A DNA stretch of 64,000 nucleotides from Thermobrachium celere DSM 8682 (GCF_000430995.1 NZ_HF952022.1:103749-167748), one strand, 5' to 3'; counted from the stretch's first letter, positions 36,613 to 46,193 are shown. Numbers and translations are program-made. Notes: generated by a model not told the origin, from the sequence alone.

Positions 36613-37182
36613 ATGAAGTTAGTAGTTGGGCTTGGAAATCCAGGAAGAGAATATGAAAATACTAGACATAATGTTGGATTTGATGTGATAGATCATTTAG
36701 CAGACTCTGTTTGCACAAATGTAAATAAGATTAAATTTAAAGGTTTAGTTGGAGAATTCCTTTACGAAGGAGAAAAAATTATTCTTTTAAAACCTTCTAC
36801 TTTTATGAACTTAAGTGGTGAAAGTGTGAGGGAAGCAAAGGAGTTTTATAAGTTAAATGTAGAAGATATAATTGTTGTATATGATGATATAGCAATTGAT
36901 GTGGGCAGAATAAGAATACGACCATCAGGTAGTGATGGAGGTCATAATGGTATAAAAAATATCATATATCAATTAAATAATGACAAATTCCCAAGGGTTA
37001 GGGTAGGGATAGGTGCTCCAAAGGCAGATTTAGTTTCACATGTGCTTGGTAAATTTACTCCAGAAGAAAGAAAGATTGTTGATGAAGTTATAAAGGTATC
37101 GTCAGATGCAGTTTTGGAGATAATTAAAAATGGAGTACAAAGTGCGATGAATAAGTTTAATGGATACTCTGCTTTAAAATAG
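36613..37182 (+). CDS. pth: Peptidyl-tRNA hydrolase
   Basis: A 189-residue monomeric esterase that releases tRNA from peptidyl-tRNA lost by stalled ribosomes. The signature VVGLGNPGREYENTRHNVGFDVID is at the N-terminus with the catalytic His20, followed by KPSTFMNLSGESV and YDDIAIDVGRIRIRPSGSDGGHNG. The length matches the bacterial family. The ATG has an aaggagga site. It is 11 nt upstream of mfd, as in Bacillus and Clostridium. Confidence 0.97.
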   Translation: MKLVVGLGNPGREYENTRHNVGFDVIDHLADSVCTNVNKIKFKGLVGEFLYEGEKIILLKPSTFMNLSGESVREAKEFYKLNVEDIIVVYDDIAIDVGRIRIRPSGSDGGHNGIKNIIYQLNNDKFPRVRVGIGAPKADLVSHVLGKFTPEERKIVDEVIKVSSDAVLEIIKNGVQSAMNKFNGYSALK

Positions 37183-37193
37183 GGGGTGTTCCT

Positions 37194-40100
37194 TTGAGGT
37201 TTCAAGGGATAAAAAGGGTATTTGAAAAGGAAGAGAGCTACAGGCAGCTTTTAAAAAATGTTAAGGAACAAAATTTTTTATGTCAGACGTATGGCCTTTC
37301 TGAAACACAAAAGGCCTTTTTGTGCTATTGCTTATTTGAGGAAATAAAGGGGCAATTTTTATACATTGCCCATAATGAAATAGAGGCAAGAAAGGTTTTT
37401 GAAGATATAAGTACATTTACAGATAAAGTTGTATATTTTCCTTCTAAAGAAGGGGCAATCAATGTTGATGTTACTTCATCTGAAATTAAACAGGAAAGGA
37501 TAAAGACTATTTTTAGGATCTTTGAAGAAAAGGATTTAATAGTAGTAACTTCGATAGATTCGACATTTTATAGAATGGTCTCTAGAGAAATTCTTGAGAA
37601 ATGTAAAATACATTTAAATAGAGGACAACAGATAGAAGTAATAGATTTAATAGTGTATCTTTATGATTTAGGCTATGAGAGGGTAGAAGTAGTAGAAGGA
37701 CCAGGACAATTTGCAGTAAGAGGCGGAATACTTGATGTTTTTCCTTTAAATGAGGGTACTCCTGTAAGAATAGAATTTTTTGGAGATGAAATCGATACTA
37801 TAAGAAGATTTGATGTAGAAACACAAAGAAGCCTTGATTATGAGGAAAATGTAATTATATTACCAGCAAGAGAAATTATAATTAAAAGTGATCATGTAAA
37901 TATATTATCTAACAAAATAGAGAAGGAATATGAAAAGGCAATAAAAAATTATAAGAAAAACAAAGAGGCGCAGGAGAGATTAAAGGAAAAATATCATTCA
38001 ATGATGGAGGGTTTGGAGAACTTTAGATATTTTGAAGGGATAGAGAGTTATATAAAGTTAATTTATGAAAATAACAGTAGTTTTATAGATTATTTTAATA
38101 ATCCTACTGTACTCTTAGATGAAACTGTAAGAATTGTATCTAGAATAAGATCCTTTAATGAGGAATTTCAAGAAATATTTAAAACAATGATAGAAAAGGG
38201 AGAGGTTTTACCTATACAGGCAGAGTGGGTTTATGATATAGAGTATATTTTAAATAAAATAAAAAACACAAGCTGTATAGGATTAAACATGCTACCTAGA
38301 AGCTTTGAAGATTTAAATCCAAGGTCAATAGTAAATTTTAATACAGTGGTAAGCAATGTAACCTCAGTTAATCTTGAATATTTATTAGAGGAATTAAAGT
38401 CTAAAATTCAAAAAAACTACTACATAGTAATTTTAGCAGGAACAAAGGCAAAGGCAGAAAGGCTATCAAAGGGTTTAAGGGACGAAGGAATTGATACAGA
38501 ATATGTTGAGACATTAAATGATCTAATTCCTAAAAAAGTATATGTTACATATGGAAGTATTAAAAATGGCATAGAATTTTTTGATTGTAGGTTAATACTT
38601 ATTTCTGAAAAGGAAGTATTTAAAACAAATAGAGAAAGAAAAAAGCAGTTTGGTAAAAAGTCTAGAAAGATAGAGAGTTTTACAGACCTTAAAGTTGGAG
38701 ATTATGTTGTTCATGTAAACCATGGAATAGGTGTTTTTACAGGAATTAAAGAGTTGGTTATTGAGGGTATAAAGAGGGACTATTTAGTTCTAAAATATCA
38801 TGGTGATGATACTTTATATGTTCCTGTTGAACAGCTTGATATGGTTCAGAAGTACATAGGTGGAGAGGATAATCCTCCAAAAATAAATAAGCTTGGTACT
38901 TCGGAATGGACAAAGACTAAAAAGAAGGTAAAGGAATCTTTAAGGGAGGTTGCTCAAGAACTTGTTAATCTTTATGCTGTGAGAAATTCAATAGAAGGTC
39001 ATGCTTTTTCAAAGGATACTCCATGGCAAAAACAGTTTGAAGATGAGTTCCCATACAACGAAACAGAAGATCAGTTGATAGCAATACAAGAGATAAAAAG
39101 GGATATGGAAAGTAAAAGGCCAATGGATAGGTTACTTTGCGGTGATGTTGGATATGGTAAGACTGAGGTAGCAATGCGTGCAGCTTTTAAGGCTGTCATG
39201 GATGGGAAACAGGTTGCTGTACTTGTACCAACTACAATACTTGCCCAGCAACATTATAATAACTTTAAACAGCGTTTTGCTGATTTTCCTGTAAATATAG
39301 ATATGATAAGCAGGTTTAGATCCAAGGAACAACAGAAAAAAACCCTAAAGGAATTGGCTGCAGGTAATGTTGATATAATAATTGGAACCCATAGATTACT
39401 TCAGAAGGATGTTAAATTTAAGGATTTAGGTTTATTGATTGTTGATGAGGAACAAAGATTTGGAGTATCCCATAAAGAAAAGATTAAAATGTTGAAGAAA
39501 AATATAGATGTACTTACATTGACAGCAACACCAATACCTAGAACCCTTCATATGTCTTTGATTGGAGTAAGGGATATAAGTGTAATAGAGACTCCTCCTG
39601 AGGAGAGATATCCAGTTCAGACATATGTTTTAGAATATAATGATTTTATAATACGTGATGCAATTTTAAGGGAGATGTCAAGAGGAGGACAAGTATTTTT
39701 CGTATACAACAGGGTAGATACAATAAAGGACATGCAAATATATTTGCAGAAGCTGGTGGAAGGTGCGAGAATTTTAGTAGCACATGGACAAATGAGTGAG
39801 CATGAGCTTGAGCAGGTAATACTTGATTTTATATCAGGAGAAGCAGATATACTATTATGTACCACTATTATTGAAACAGGAATTGATATGCCAAATGTAA
39901 ATACTTTAATTGTCTATGATGCAGATAAAATGGGACTTTCTCAGTTATATCAATTAAGGGGGAGAGTTGGAAGGTCCAACAGACTTGCCTATGCTTATTT
40001 TACTTATAGAAAGGATAAGATTTTATCGGAGGTAGCTGAAAAGAGGCTTAAGGCTATAAAGGAGTTTACTGAATTTGGATCTGGATTTAAAATTGCTATG

Positions 40101-40697
40101 AGGGATCTAGAGATAAGAGGTGCTGGAAATTTACTTGGAACAAAGCAGCATGGTCATATGATGGCAGTTGGTTATGATTTATACTGTAAACTTCTTGAGG
40201 AGGCTGTAAAGGAAATAAAAGGAGAGGTTACAGAAGAGATTGAAACAAGTATAGATATACTAGTTAATGCATATATACCAGATGATTATATAAAGGATGA
40301 GAAGATAAAGATTGAAGTATATAAAAAGATAGCAGCTATAACATCAGTTGAGGATAAGCAGGATATAGAAGATGAATTAATTGATAGATTTTCAGATATT
40401 CCAAAGCCTGTAGAAAATCTAATTATGATAGCATATATTAAGTCAATTGCAAAGGAACTTAAAATCACTAATATAAAACAGCACCAGAAGGATATTTTAT
40501 TATATTTTAAGGATTCAAGGTATATAGAGGTTGAAAAGATTAAAGATATTAACAGTAAATTTAATAATATAGTAAGCTATGCAAGTGTAAAAGAGCCTAT
40601 TTTAAGAATAAAGGTTAGTCAATATCCTTCTAACCAGATATTGTATATAATTAAGGATTTATTGGAAGAATTGAAAAATTTGCATAAAGATCAATAA
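37194..40697 (+). CDS. mfd: Transcription-repair coupling factor
   Basis: A 1167-residue DNA translocase that pushes stalled RNA polymerase off damaged template and recruits UvrA. The N-terminal UvrB-like region lies at about 1-330. An RNA-polymerase-interacting CarD-like segment is at ~500-560 (DLKVGDYVVHVNHGIGVFTGIKEL). The RecG-like translocase holds Walker A GDVGYGKTEVA near 655, DEEQRFG near 755, LTATPIPRT, and RGRVGRSNRLAYAY. The C-terminal TRCF domain follows. The start is TTG with a strong gggggtg site. It is in one run with pth. Confidence 0.97.
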   Translation: MRFQGIKRVFEKEESYRQLLKNVKEQNFLCQTYGLSETQKAFLCYCLFEEIKGQFLYIAHNEIEARKVFEDISTFTDKVVYFPSKEGAINVDVTSSEIKQERIKTIFRIFEEKDLIVVTSIDSTFYRMVSREILEKCKIHLNRGQQIEVIDLIVYLYDLGYERVEVVEGPGQFAVRGGILDVFPLNEGTPVRIEFFGDEIDTIRRFDVETQRSLDYEENVIILPAREIIIKSDHVNILSNKIEKEYEKAIKNYKKNKEAQERLKEKYHSMMEGLENFRYFEGIESYIKLIYENNSSFIDYFNNPTVLLDETVRIVSRIRSFNEEFQEIFKTMIEKGEVLPIQAEWVYDIEYILNKIKNTSCIGLNMLPRSFEDLNPRSIVNFNTVVSNVTSVNLEYLLEELKSKIQKNYYIVILAGTKAKAERLSKGLRDEGIDTEYVETLNDLIPKKVYVTYGSIKNGIEFFDCRLILISEKEVFKTNRERKKQFGKKSRKIESFTDLKVGDYVVHVNHGIGVFTGIKELVIEGIKRDYLVLKYHGDDTLYVPVEQLDMVQKYIGGEDNPPKINKLGTSEWTKTKKKVKESLREVAQELVNLYAVRNSIEGHAFSKDTPWQKQFEDEFPYNETEDQLIAIQEIKRDMESKRPMDRLLCGDVGYGKTEVAMRAAFKAVMDGKQVAVLVPTTILAQQHYNNFKQRFADFPVNIDMISRFRSKEQQKKTLKELAAGNVDIIIGTHRLLQKDVKFKDLGLLIVDEEQRFGVSHKEKIKMLKKNIDVLTLTATPIPRTLHMSLIGVRDISVIETPPEERYPVQTYVLEYNDFIIRDAILREMSRGGQVFFVYNRVDTIKDMQIYLQKLVEGARILVAHGQMSEHELEQVILDFISGEADILLCTTIIETGIDMPNVNTLIVYDADKMGLSQLYQLRGRVGRSNRLAYAYFTYRKDKILSEVAEKRLKAIKEFTEFGSGFKIAMRDLEIRGAGNLLGTKQHGHMMAVGYDLYCKLLEEAVKEIKGEVTEEIETSIDILVNAYIPDDYIKDEKIKIEVYKKIAAITSVEDKQDIEDELIDRFSDIPKPVENLIMIAYIKSIAKELKITNIKQHQKDILLYFKDSRYIEVEKIKDINSKFNNIVSYASVKEPILRIKVSQYPSNQILYIIKDLLEELKNLHKDQ

Positions 40698-40742
40698 TGT
40701 TGTATAATAGATATTGATTTTTTACAGAGGGAGTGGATAAAA

Positions 40743-41741
40743 GTGAAGTTGGCTAAAAAGATAATTTCTATTATGCTAACAGGGGCATTTTTGTTGAGCT
40801 TATCTTCATGTGAGCTTATTTCAAAAACAGAAGAGGGGAAGCTTAAAGAGGCAGTAGCAAAAATTAATGGACATACTATTACTAAAGCTGAATATTTAAA
40901 GAGATTTGAAACCAAAAAAGCACAAATACAAGCTTTTTATGGCAGTGATTTTTTTGAGAAGAAGGAAAATGAAAATTATGTAACTCAAATTAAACAGGAT
41001 TTATTAGAAAACATGATAAATGAGGTTCTGCTTGTAAAGAGAGCTGAGGAATTAAAGGTAGTACCAGATGAAAAGACAATACAAGATGAGGTAAATAAAA
41101 ATATAGAAGAATCTAAGAAAACTCTAGGTGGAGAAGATAAGTTTAATAAGACTTTAAGTGACTTAAAGATTACATTAGAAGATTATAAGGCATATATAAG
41201 AAATCAAGTGATAATTGAAAAATTATACGATCATATAACAAAGGATGTTAATGTAACAGAAGATGAAATTAAAAAGTATTACAATGAAAATATTTATGAT
41301 TATACAGAAAAACCAAATAAAATGAATGTTTCACACATACTTGTAAAAACACAAGATGAGGCAAATAAGGTAAAGGCAGAATTAGATAAAGGAGTAAAGT
41401 TTGAGGAAGTAGCTAAAAAATATAGCCAAGATCCTGGATCTAAGGATAAGGGTGGAAATTTAGGGGATATATACTATAACGATAAAAATTATGATAAGGA
41501 CTTTATGGCAAATGCTATAGCGTTACCAGTAGGTAAGATAAGTGGTCCAGTTAAAACTCAATCTGGATATCATATTATTAAGGTAAATAGTAAGGAAGAA
41601 TACAAACAAATACCACTTGAAAAGGTAAAGGGAGACATAGAAAAGAAGTTAATTGATGACAAGAAAGAACAAGCTTTTGAACAAGAGCTTAACAATTTAA
41701 GAAAAAAGGCTAAAATTAAGATTTATTATGAAAGATTGTAG
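40743..41741 (+). CDS. prsA: PrsA-like peptidyl-prolyl isomerase lipoprotein
   Basis: A 332-residue exported foldase. The signal peptide MKLAKKIISIMLTGAFLLSLSSC ends in a lipobox, so it is lipid-anchored outside the membrane. A SurA-like N-terminal helical region (~40-185) precedes a parvulin domain (~190-285: VSHILVKTQDEANKVKAEL; YSQDPGSKDKGGNLG; GPVKTQSGYHIIKV) and a charged C-terminal helix. PrsA assists folding of secreted proteins. The start is GTG with agggagtgg. Position after mfd and before spoVT is conserved in clostridia. Confidence 0.93.
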   Translation: MKLAKKIISIMLTGAFLLSLSSCELISKTEEGKLKEAVAKINGHTITKAEYLKRFETKKAQIQAFYGSDFFEKKENENYVTQIKQDLLENMINEVLLVKRAEELKVVPDEKTIQDEVNKNIEESKKTLGGEDKFNKTLSDLKITLEDYKAYIRNQVIIEKLYDHITKDVNVTEDEIKKYYNENIYDYTEKPNKMNVSHILVKTQDEANKVKAELDKGVKFEEVAKKYSQDPGSKDKGGNLGDIYYNDKNYDKDFMANAIALPVGKISGPVKTQSGYHIIKVNSKEEYKQIPLEKVKGDIEKKLIDDKKEQAFEQELNNLRKKAKIKIYYERL

Positions 41742-41844
41742 AAGGGTGGGGGAATTTTTTCTCCCTCTTTTTGTATGTATATATTGCATAATTATAAATA
41801 CAGAGGTATAATTATAAATAAAATAAGTTGTGGAGGTATGTTAT

Positions 41845-41997
41845 ATGAAGGTGCGCTATGAAGAGATAAACATAAGAGAAATAGATAGAAGCTTTTTAAG
41901 ATATATGAGATCAGAATGCAGATATTGTGGCTATAGGATGCGTGCATCAAACAAAGATTTCTCTTGTAAAAATTGTATGTTAAAGAATTCAAAATAA
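41845..41997 (+). CDS. Small zinc-ribbon protein of unknown function (50 residues)
   Basis: MKVRYEEINIREIDRSFLRY opens a 50-residue basic protein with two CxxC knuckles, Cys25/Cys28 (CRYC) and Cys41/Cys44 (CKNC), 12 residues apart: a minimal zinc ribbon. The ATG has a tggaggta site, and a hairpin terminator starts at the stop codon, so it is a complete single-gene unit. I do not know the family. The size, charge and ribbon suggest a nucleic-acid- or ribosome-associated role, by analogy only. Confidence 0.65.
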   Translation: MKVRYEEINIREIDRSFLRYMRSECRYCGYRMRASNKDFSCKNCMLKNSK

Positions 41998-42030
41998 AAG
42001 AGAGGAAAATATTGACCTCTCTTTTATATT
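41996..42030 (+). terminator. Terminator after the small zinc-ribbon gene
   Basis: A 10-bp stem, aaaagagagg / cctctctttt, with a 10-nt loop and a T-rich tail. Confidence 0.9.
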
Positions 42031-42127
42031 TTTTGTTAAATTACTAATTTATTTACTTATTTTAAGGTATAATTTTTATTTTTTTGTAGAGATTATTAAT
42101 AAGAACATATAAAGAGGAGGGATTTGG

Positions 42128-42682
42128 TTGAAGGCAACAGGAATTGTTCGTAGAATTGATGATTTAGGAAGAGTTGTTATACCAAAGGAAATAAGAAGAA
42201 CATTGAGAATACGTGAGGGAGATCCACTTGAGATATTTACAGACAGAGAAGGTGGAATAATACTTAAGAAATACTCACCTATAAATGAATTAAGTGATTT
42301 TGCAAAAGAATATGCTGAGGCATTACATCAATCAATAGGTCATCCAGTTATTATTTGTGATAGAGATACTGTTGTGGCTGTTGCTGGTACAGCAAAGAAG
42401 GAGTATCTTGATAAAAGAATAAGCGATGAGCTTGAAAAGGTATTTGAAGAGAGAAAAATTTTTGTTTTTTCAGGAAAAGAAGGAAAGGCTGTTGCTATAA
42501 TTCCAGATGAAGAAGACAATCTAGACTATAAAGCACAGATCATTGCACCTATTATAGCAGAAGGAGACGCAGTAGGTGCAGTAGTTATAATGTCAAAAGA
42601 CCAAAATGTTGTATTTGGTGATTTAGAGAAAAAGCTTGCTGAAACTGCAGCAACTTTTTTAGGAAAACAAATGGAACAATAA
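42128..42682 (+). CDS. spoVT: Stage V sporulation protein T
   Basis: A 184-residue transcription factor. Residues 1-50 are the AbrB-type swapped-hairpin DNA-binding domain (MKATGIVRRIDDLGRVVIPK; REGDPLEIFTDREGGIILKKY). The rest is a GAF-like domain. SpoVT tunes late forespore genes under sigma-G and affects germination and coat properties. The start is TTG with aggaggga upstream. In Bacillus and Clostridium spoVT is followed by the SpoVB-like flippase gene and mazG, as here. Its terminator hairpin contains the ribosome site of the next gene. Confidence 0.97.
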   Translation: MKATGIVRRIDDLGRVVIPKEIRRTLRIREGDPLEIFTDREGGIILKKYSPINELSDFAKEYAEALHQSIGHPVIICDRDTVVAVAGTAKKEYLDKRISDELEKVFEERKIFVFSGKEGKAVAIIPDEEDNLDYKAQIIAPIIAEGDAVGAVVIMSKDQNVVFGDLEKKLAETAATFLGKQMEQ

Positions 42683-42694
42683 TTTGGAATACAT

Positions 42695-42744
42695 ACCTCC
42701 TAATTCTAATATTTTATTATCAGAAAGAATTAGGAGGTTTTTTA
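42695..42744 (+). terminator. spoVT terminator that includes the next gene's ribosome site
   Basis: acctcctaattct (42695-42707) pairs perfectly with agaattaggaggt (42726-42738), 13 bp with an 18-nt loop, followed by a U-run. The aggaggt of the 3' arm is the Shine-Dalgarno of the flippase gene starting at 42744. Confidence 0.85.
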
Positions 42745-44288
42745 TGCCTAAAAAGAGCATTATAAAGGGAACTATAATATTAGGATTAGCTGGTTTTATC
42801 GTAAAGGTTTTAGGGGTATTTTTTAGATTACCTATCATTTATATGATAGGAGAAGAGGGTATAGGTCTTTATCAACTTACATATCCGGTATATACTTTTT
42901 TGCTTGCATTAGCAGGTGGAATTCCGATTGCTATATCTAAAATGGTCTCAGAGAGAGTGGTACTTTCAAAATTTAAAGAATGTAGGAGAATATATAGAGC
43001 TTCGTTGGTTTTGATGTTTTTACTTGGTGGTTTTTCAAGTATGTTTCTCATATTTTTTGCTGATGATATTATTAATTATTTCTCATGGAGCAGAGAATCA
43101 TACTACTCAATATTAGGAATTTCATTGGCACCACTATTTACTTGTATACTATCTGTTTATAGGGGATATTTTCAAGGACTTCAAAATATGACTCCAACAG
43201 CAGTATCTCAAATTATTGAACAGATTGGAAGAGTTTTAGCAGGTGTAGGATTAACCTATATTTTACTACCATATGGCATTGGACTAGCAGCGGGAGGAGC
43301 TGCATTTGGAGCAACCTTTGGAGCATTTATATCTTTGCTATTTTTAATAATACTATTTTACAAATCTAAGGATAATTTTAATTATAACAGTGGTAGTGTA
43401 CAATCTTATGGTAGAATAATTAAAGAATTGGTATTTATAGCTTTGCCTATTTCTTTAGGACAAACAGTTAGTTCCTTTATGGCATTAGTTGATTCATTAA
43501 CTGTACCAAAACTGCTTAAAATGGCTGGATATACTGATAGCATAGCAACTGCATTGTATGGACAGTTAACTGGGAAAGCTCATGTTTTAATAAGTGTTCC
43601 CCTTACCTTATCTGTAGCACTAGCACAAAGCACAGTTCCAGCAATATCTGAGGTGTATGTTGTAAATAACAGAAACGGATTGAAAAAAAATATAGATATG
43701 TCCTTTAAGCTAGCATCCATTTTAGCTTTTCCAAGTGCAGCAGGATTATATGCATTAGCAAGACCGATTTTAAGTTTTGTTTTTCAAGGCATGGATGATG
43801 GATGGCAATTGCTTCAGATACTATCTGTTTCAATTATATTTATAATTTTTACTCAAGTATCATCAAGTATAATAAATGGTATAGGAAAGACTATGTTACC
43901 TTTGATATCAATGCTCATAGGAAGTTTTATAAAAATTATAATTTCAATTAAGTTAATTTCAATTCCAAGCATAAATATAAAGGGAGCAGCCTATGGAACA
44001 TTGGTTTCATATATAATAATTGCTATTATTAACTTTTATTTTATGTGTAAATATACAAATATAAAATTAGATCTATATAAAACAATTATATCTCCAATAG
44101 TTTGTTCAGTTGTTATGATTTTTATTGTTGTAGTTGCATATACAAGGCTTTATGAATATACTTTAAGTATAAATATTTCAACAATAATGTCTATTTTAAT
44201 TGGAGGAATAGTATATATAGCTTTGCTTTTTATAACAGGGACAATAAGCATTATGGATACATTTAAAATGCTAAAGATAAAGAGGTGA
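42744..44288 (+). CDS. SpoVB/YabM-like lipid flippase (MATE/MOP superfamily)
   Basis: A 514-residue membrane protein with about 14 helices. The opening SIIKGTIILGLAGFIVKVLGVFFRLPIIYMIG and the EEGIGLYQLTYPVYTFLLALAGGIP stretch are typical of SpoVB/YabM-type polysaccharide or lipid II flippases. In Bacillus this position holds yabM, and spoVB homologues are needed for cortex synthesis. The substrate is probably a polyprenyl-linked precursor. ATG 42744 has a perfect aggaggt site, which lies inside the 3' arm of the preceding terminator hairpin. The mazG start follows 6 nt after the stop. Confidence 0.9.
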   Translation: MPKKSIIKGTIILGLAGFIVKVLGVFFRLPIIYMIGEEGIGLYQLTYPVYTFLLALAGGIPIAISKMVSERVVLSKFKECRRIYRASLVLMFLLGGFSSMFLIFFADDIINYFSWSRESYYSILGISLAPLFTCILSVYRGYFQGLQNMTPTAVSQIIEQIGRVLAGVGLTYILLPYGIGLAAGGAAFGATFGAFISLLFLIILFYKSKDNFNYNSGSVQSYGRIIKELVFIALPISLGQTVSSFMALVDSLTVPKLLKMAGYTDSIATALYGQLTGKAHVLISVPLTLSVALAQSTVPAISEVYVVNNRNGLKKNIDMSFKLASILAFPSAAGLYALARPILSFVFQGMDDGWQLLQILSVSIIFIIFTQVSSSIINGIGKTMLPLISMLIGSFIKIIISIKLISIPSINIKGAAYGTLVSYIIIAIINFYFMCKYTNIKLDLYKTIISPIVCSVVMIFIVVVAYTRLYEYTLSINISTIMSILIGGIVYIALLFITGTISIMDTFKMLKIKR

Positions 44289-44294
44289 TAAAAT

Positions 44295-45728
44295 TTGATT
44301 ACTATAATAGGTTTAGGACCTGGTTCCTTTGATGACTTAACAATTAAAAGTTTAAATTTAATGAAACAGGCTAAAAGACTCTATTTAAGAACTGAAAAAC
44401 ACCCTAATGTAGAACAAATAAAGAATATGGGTATAAAATTTGAAACATTTGACAAATACTATGATGAGAGTGAAGATTTTGAGGAAGTTTACAAAAGAAT
44501 AGCTGAAGACATTGTAAGTATGGAAGATGTTGTATATGCAGTGCCTGGGCATCCATTGGTTGCAGAAAGATCTGTTCAGTTAATATTAAAATACGCGGAA
44601 GAAAAGAATATAAAAGTAGAAATAGTACCAGCCTTAAGTTTTATAGATGCAATTGTAAATACTCTCAAAATAGATCCAGCTGAAGGTTTAAAGATAATTG
44701 ATGCACTTGATATTGAAAGACAAAAGCCAGATAAAAGGGTAGGTAATGTTATAACTCAAGTTTACAACAGATTAGTTGCATCTGAACTAAAGATAAAGCT
44801 TATGGATTACTATAATGATGAGGAAGAAATATTTGTTATACGTGCTGCAGGGGTAGAGGGACTTGAAAGGATAGAAAAAATACCTCTTTTTATGCTTGAT
44901 AGACTTACTTGGATTGATTATTTAACAAGTGTATATATTCCACCTAAAAAAGAGGGTAAAAAGGATTTTAACGATCTTTTAGATATTATGGAAAAGCTAA
45001 GAAGTGATGAAGGATGTCCTTGGGATAGAGAACAAACGCATGAAAGTTTAAAAAGATATTTGATTGAAGAAGCTTATGAGGTAGTTGATGCAATAGATAA
45101 GGATGATATGGATGAGCTTTGTGAAGAACTTGGAGATGTACTTTTGCAGATAGTATTTCATAGTCAGATAGCAAGGGAGTTTGGTGAGTTTAACATTTAT
45201 GATGTTATAAATGGAATTTGTGATAAAATGATTAAGAGACATCCACATGTATTTGGAAATATAGAGGTTGATTCTGTTAAAGAAGTATTAGATAACTGGC
45301 AGGAGATAAAGAAAAAAGAAAAGAGAATAGAAAGTTATTTTGAAGAGATGCAGAGAATTCCAAAGTCTATGCCAAGTCTTTTAAGAAGCTATAAAATACA
45401 AGAAAAGGCAAAGGAAGTAGGCTTTGATTGGGATAATGTATCAAAGGCAATAAAAAAAATAGAAGAAGAGTATAAAGAGGTATTAGAAGCAGTTAATATT
45501 GGAGATAATAACTTAATAGAGGAAGAGATAGGAGATTTAATGTTTGCAGTAGTAAATGTAGCAAGATTTTGTAATATTAATCCTGAGATGGCCTTGACAA
45601 AAACAATAGAAAAGTTTATAAAAAGATTTGAGTACATAGAAAAGACCGCAGTAAGTTTAGGTAAGAATTTAAAAGATATGTCTCTGTCTGAAATGGATGA
45701 ACTTTGGAACCAATCAAAAAATGTGTAA
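44295..45728 (+). CDS. mazG: MazG nucleotide pyrophosphohydrolase with N-terminal tetrapyrrole-methylase-like domain
   Basis: A 477-residue fusion of the YabN type. Residues ~1-215 resemble the tetrapyrrole (SAM) methylase fold (TIIGLGPGSFDDLTIKSL; VYAVPGHPLVAERSVQLI). Residues ~230-475 hold two MazG repeats with metal-binding acidic motifs, LIEEAYEVVDAI plus EELGDVLLQIVFHSQ, and a second IEEEYKEVLEAV plus EEIGDLMFAVVNVAR. MazG removes non-canonical or excess nucleoside triphosphates. The start is TTG after agaggtgat, six nt behind the flippase gene, so translation may be coupled. Confidence 0.94.
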   Translation: MITIIGLGPGSFDDLTIKSLNLMKQAKRLYLRTEKHPNVEQIKNMGIKFETFDKYYDESEDFEEVYKRIAEDIVSMEDVVYAVPGHPLVAERSVQLILKYAEEKNIKVEIVPALSFIDAIVNTLKIDPAEGLKIIDALDIERQKPDKRVGNVITQVYNRLVASELKIKLMDYYNDEEEIFVIRAAGVEGLERIEKIPLFMLDRLTWIDYLTSVYIPPKKEGKKDFNDLLDIMEKLRSDEGCPWDREQTHESLKRYLIEEAYEVVDAIDKDDMDELCEELGDVLLQIVFHSQIAREFGEFNIYDVINGICDKMIKRHPHVFGNIEVDSVKEVLDNWQEIKKKEKRIESYFEEMQRIPKSMPSLLRSYKIQEKAKEVGFDWDNVSKAIKKIEEEYKEVLEAVNIGDNNLIEEEIGDLMFAVVNVARFCNINPEMALTKTIEKFIKRFEYIEKTAVSLGKNLKDMSLSEMDELWNQSKNV

Positions 45729-45757
45729 AATTATCGAAAAAAACTTGATTTTAAAGA

Positions 45758-45782
45758 AGGAATTTTAAAACCTATGAAGAAT
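45758..45782 (+). promoter_or_regulatory. Sigma-H-type promoter upstream of hup
   Basis: AGGAATT (45758-45764), a 13-nt spacer and AGAAT (45778-45782): the same heptamer, pentamer and spacing as the spoVG promoter, 66 nt before the hup start. This suggests HU synthesis has a transition-phase or early-sporulation component. Confidence 0.6.
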
Positions 45783-45848
45783 TAATAAAAGTAGCTTAAT
45801 ATTTATATTTAAATTTAAATAAGTGCATAAACTAAGGAGGGAAAAACT

Positions 45849-46124
45849 GTGAATAAGGCAGACTTAATTACATCAATCGCAGAAAAGAGTGGATTAACAA
45901 AGAAGGATGCAGAAAAGGCACTAAAGGCATTTATGGAAAGTGTAGAAGAAGCTTTAACTAAGAATGATAAGGTTCAATTAATTGGATTTGGAACTTTTGA
46001 AGTTAAGGAAAGAGCAGAAAGAAAAGGTAGAAATCCAAAGACATTAGAAGAAATTATAATTCCTGCATCAAAGGTTCCAGTATTTAAGCCAGGAAAGGAA
46101 TTAAAGGATAAGGTTAATAAGTAA
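45849..46124 (+). CDS. hup: DNA-binding protein HU
   Basis: A 91-residue HU-family nucleoid protein. The opening [28 protein letters not shown] is followed by the hallmark [26 protein letters not shown], the arm that inserts prolines into the DNA minor groove. It forms homodimers that bend and compact DNA. The start is GTG with aaggaggg. The site between mazG and rqcP is the same as in Bacillus and Clostridium. A strong terminator follows. Confidence 0.97.
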   Translation: MNKADLITSIAEKSGLTKKDAEKALKAFMESVEEALTKNDKVQLIGFGTFEVKERAERKGRNPKTLEEIIIPASKVPVFKPGKELKDKVNK

Positions 46125-46125
46125 T

Positions 46126-46160
46126 AAAAAAATCAGGTCTTGTACCTGATTTTTTTTAAG
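46126..46160 (+). terminator. Terminator after hup
   Basis: aaaaaaatcaggt and acctgatttttttt flank a 5-nt loop, with a long U-run. Confidence 0.95.
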
Positions 46161-46193
46161 TTTTAATAATTAATGATATGAGGGATGATTTTT

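Noticed and set aside
41742..41780. Terminator after prsA
   Set aside because: A G-rich and a C/T-rich run face each other but pair poorly; I could not draw a convincing stem.
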